From NCBI GenBank assembly GCA_044360435.1, contig JBIKKI010000113.1, positions 1-7,326 of the forward strand: a DNA stretch of 7,326 nucleotides, read 5' to 3'. Source of the stretch: REEB481 sp044360435. Lineage in GTDB: Bacteria > Bacteroidota > Bacteroidia > NS11-12g > UBA955. Position numbers and translations under genes: made by a program. Position 1 is the stretch's first letter. Every line of letters starts with the position of its first letter. Below, piece by piece: positions 6,660-7,326 of the stretch. The notes under the pieces are model-generated. The model searched no databases and was not told the origin of the DNA. It was given only the letters and a program-made list of their open reading frames with translations.

Positions 6660-7326
6660 TTTACCTGCTCACGGCCATTCCCCTCATCTACCTGATGGTT
6701 CAGGTACTGCAACTGTTGGTATTGTATCGCTACCGCAGCGGCGTGCAACCCGATCCGGAAACCTGGCCGGAACTTACCATCATGGTGGCTGCCCGCAACG
6801 AGGAAGCGCATATCATTGCCTGCCTTGAAGCGCTGTATGCACTGGATTATCCCAAAGAGCTCATGCATGTGCTCATTGGCAACGACCAGAGCACTGACCG
6901 AACCTCGGAACTTGTTGCTGCATTCATCGCAGACAAACCACAGTTCAAGCTCATCCACATTCAGGATACTGAACTTCCACTCAAAGCAAAGGCGCGGGTT
7001 ATGGCGCAATTGGATCCGCACGCCAAAGGCACGTTCTACCTGATTACAGATGCCGATGTTCAGGTGCCGCCATCCTGGGCCAAAGGACTGTTGCGCCGCT
7101 TTACTCCGGAAACAGGCGTGGTAAGCGGAACCACCATGGTTCGCGGTACTGGCTTGCCTGCCCAAAACCAGGAAATTGACTGGGCCTATTTCATGGGACT
7201 GCTGAACATCATTTCGTACAGTGGTGTTCCGGCGACAGCCGTGGGCAACAACATGGCAGTTCGTGCAAAAGCATATTGGGAAACCGGAGGCTATGCCGCC
7301 ATCCGCTTCAGCATCACCGAAGACTA
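6656..7326 (+). CDS. Family 2 glycosyltransferase, membrane-anchored, N-terminal part
   Basis: The frame from the GTG at 6656-6658 is open to the window end, giving 223 residues of an unfinished protein. It begins with a hydrophobic segment (about 2-24), followed by a GT-A domain: VAARNEE (44-50), GNDQSTDRT with D77, the metal/nucleotide DAD motif D132-D134 in ITDADV, VSGTTMVRG, GNNMAVRA and the acceptor-base pair E222-D223 in SITED at the very edge. These are the marks of processive-type GT2 enzymes related to NodC, hyaluronan synthase and PgaC, which transfer sugar from a nucleotide donor at the inner membrane. The QxxRW motif and C-terminal helices would lie beyond the window, so processivity cannot be judged. 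The first Asp of the usual DD pair is Asn (N76). The GTG overlaps the deacetylase stop by four bases (GTGA). An internal ATG at codon 14 would break the anchor and is less likely. Confidence 0.9.
   Translation, partial: MIYLLTAIPLIYLMVQVLQLLVLYRYRSGVQPDPETWPELTIMVAARNEEAHIIACLEALYALDYPKELMHVLIGNDQSTDRTSELVAAFIADKPQFKLIHIQDTELPLKAKARVMAQLDPHAKGTFYLITDADVQVPPSWAKGLLRRFTPETGVVSGTTMVRGTGLPAQNQEIDWAYFMGLLNIISYSGVPATAVGNNMAVRAKAYWETGGYAAIRFSITED

Noticed and set aside
6638..7165. A 175-codon open frame on the minus strand
   Set aside because: It is antisense to the glycosyltransferase, which carries the ordered GT2 motifs in the plus frame.

Overview
The window looks like an ordinary chromosomal segment of a Bacteroidota bacterium, perhaps of the Chitinophaga or Saprospira side of the phylum, with middling GC. 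Three things suggest this. Almost no start codon has a Shine-Dalgarno sequence. One promoter matches the phylum's TTG-N19-TAnnTTTG form exactly. The proteins also resemble Bacteroidota versions of their families. The phylum is a fairly confident inference; anything finer is a guess.

Layout, left to right. (1) At 1-876 (+) is the C-terminal half of L-glutamate gamma-semialdehyde dehydrogenase (pruA, last step of proline breakdown), closed by a strong hairpin terminator at 894-933. (2) At 1039-3109 (+) is a two-component system: an OmpR-type response regulator and a membrane histidine kinase overlapping by 17 bases, preceded by a tandem 8-base repeat at 977-994 that may be the regulator's own binding site. 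(3) A perfect 12-bp hairpin at 3124-3151 separates this pair from the convergent minus-strand genes. (4) At 3183-5579 (-) is a central-metabolism group transcribed fbaB (class I fructose-bisphosphate aldolase), accD (acetyl-CoA carboxylase beta subunit), gcvH (glycine cleavage H protein), with gaps of 41 and 25 bases and a good promoter at 5595-5624. (5) From 5629 to the right edge (+) is a tightly overlapped group: a GNAT acyltransferase, a NodB-type polysaccharide deacetylase and a membrane-anchored family 2 glycosyltransferase cut by the window end. All three seem to use non-ATG starts, and neighbours overlap by 4 bases.

The catabolic, signalling and glycolysis/lipid/glycine genes are standard families with intact catalytic residues. 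The most interesting part is the right-hand group. Its order, acyltransferase then deacetylase then glycosyltransferase, parallels rhizobial nodABC and could make or modify an amino-sugar glycan; this is a hypothesis from gene order and domain type only. I saw no mobile element, CRISPR array, tRNA, rRNA, riboswitch or clearly new system. Every gap is shorter than 300 bases: 877-1038 holds a terminator and a possible operator, 3110-3182 holds a terminator, and 5580-5628 holds the divergent promoters.
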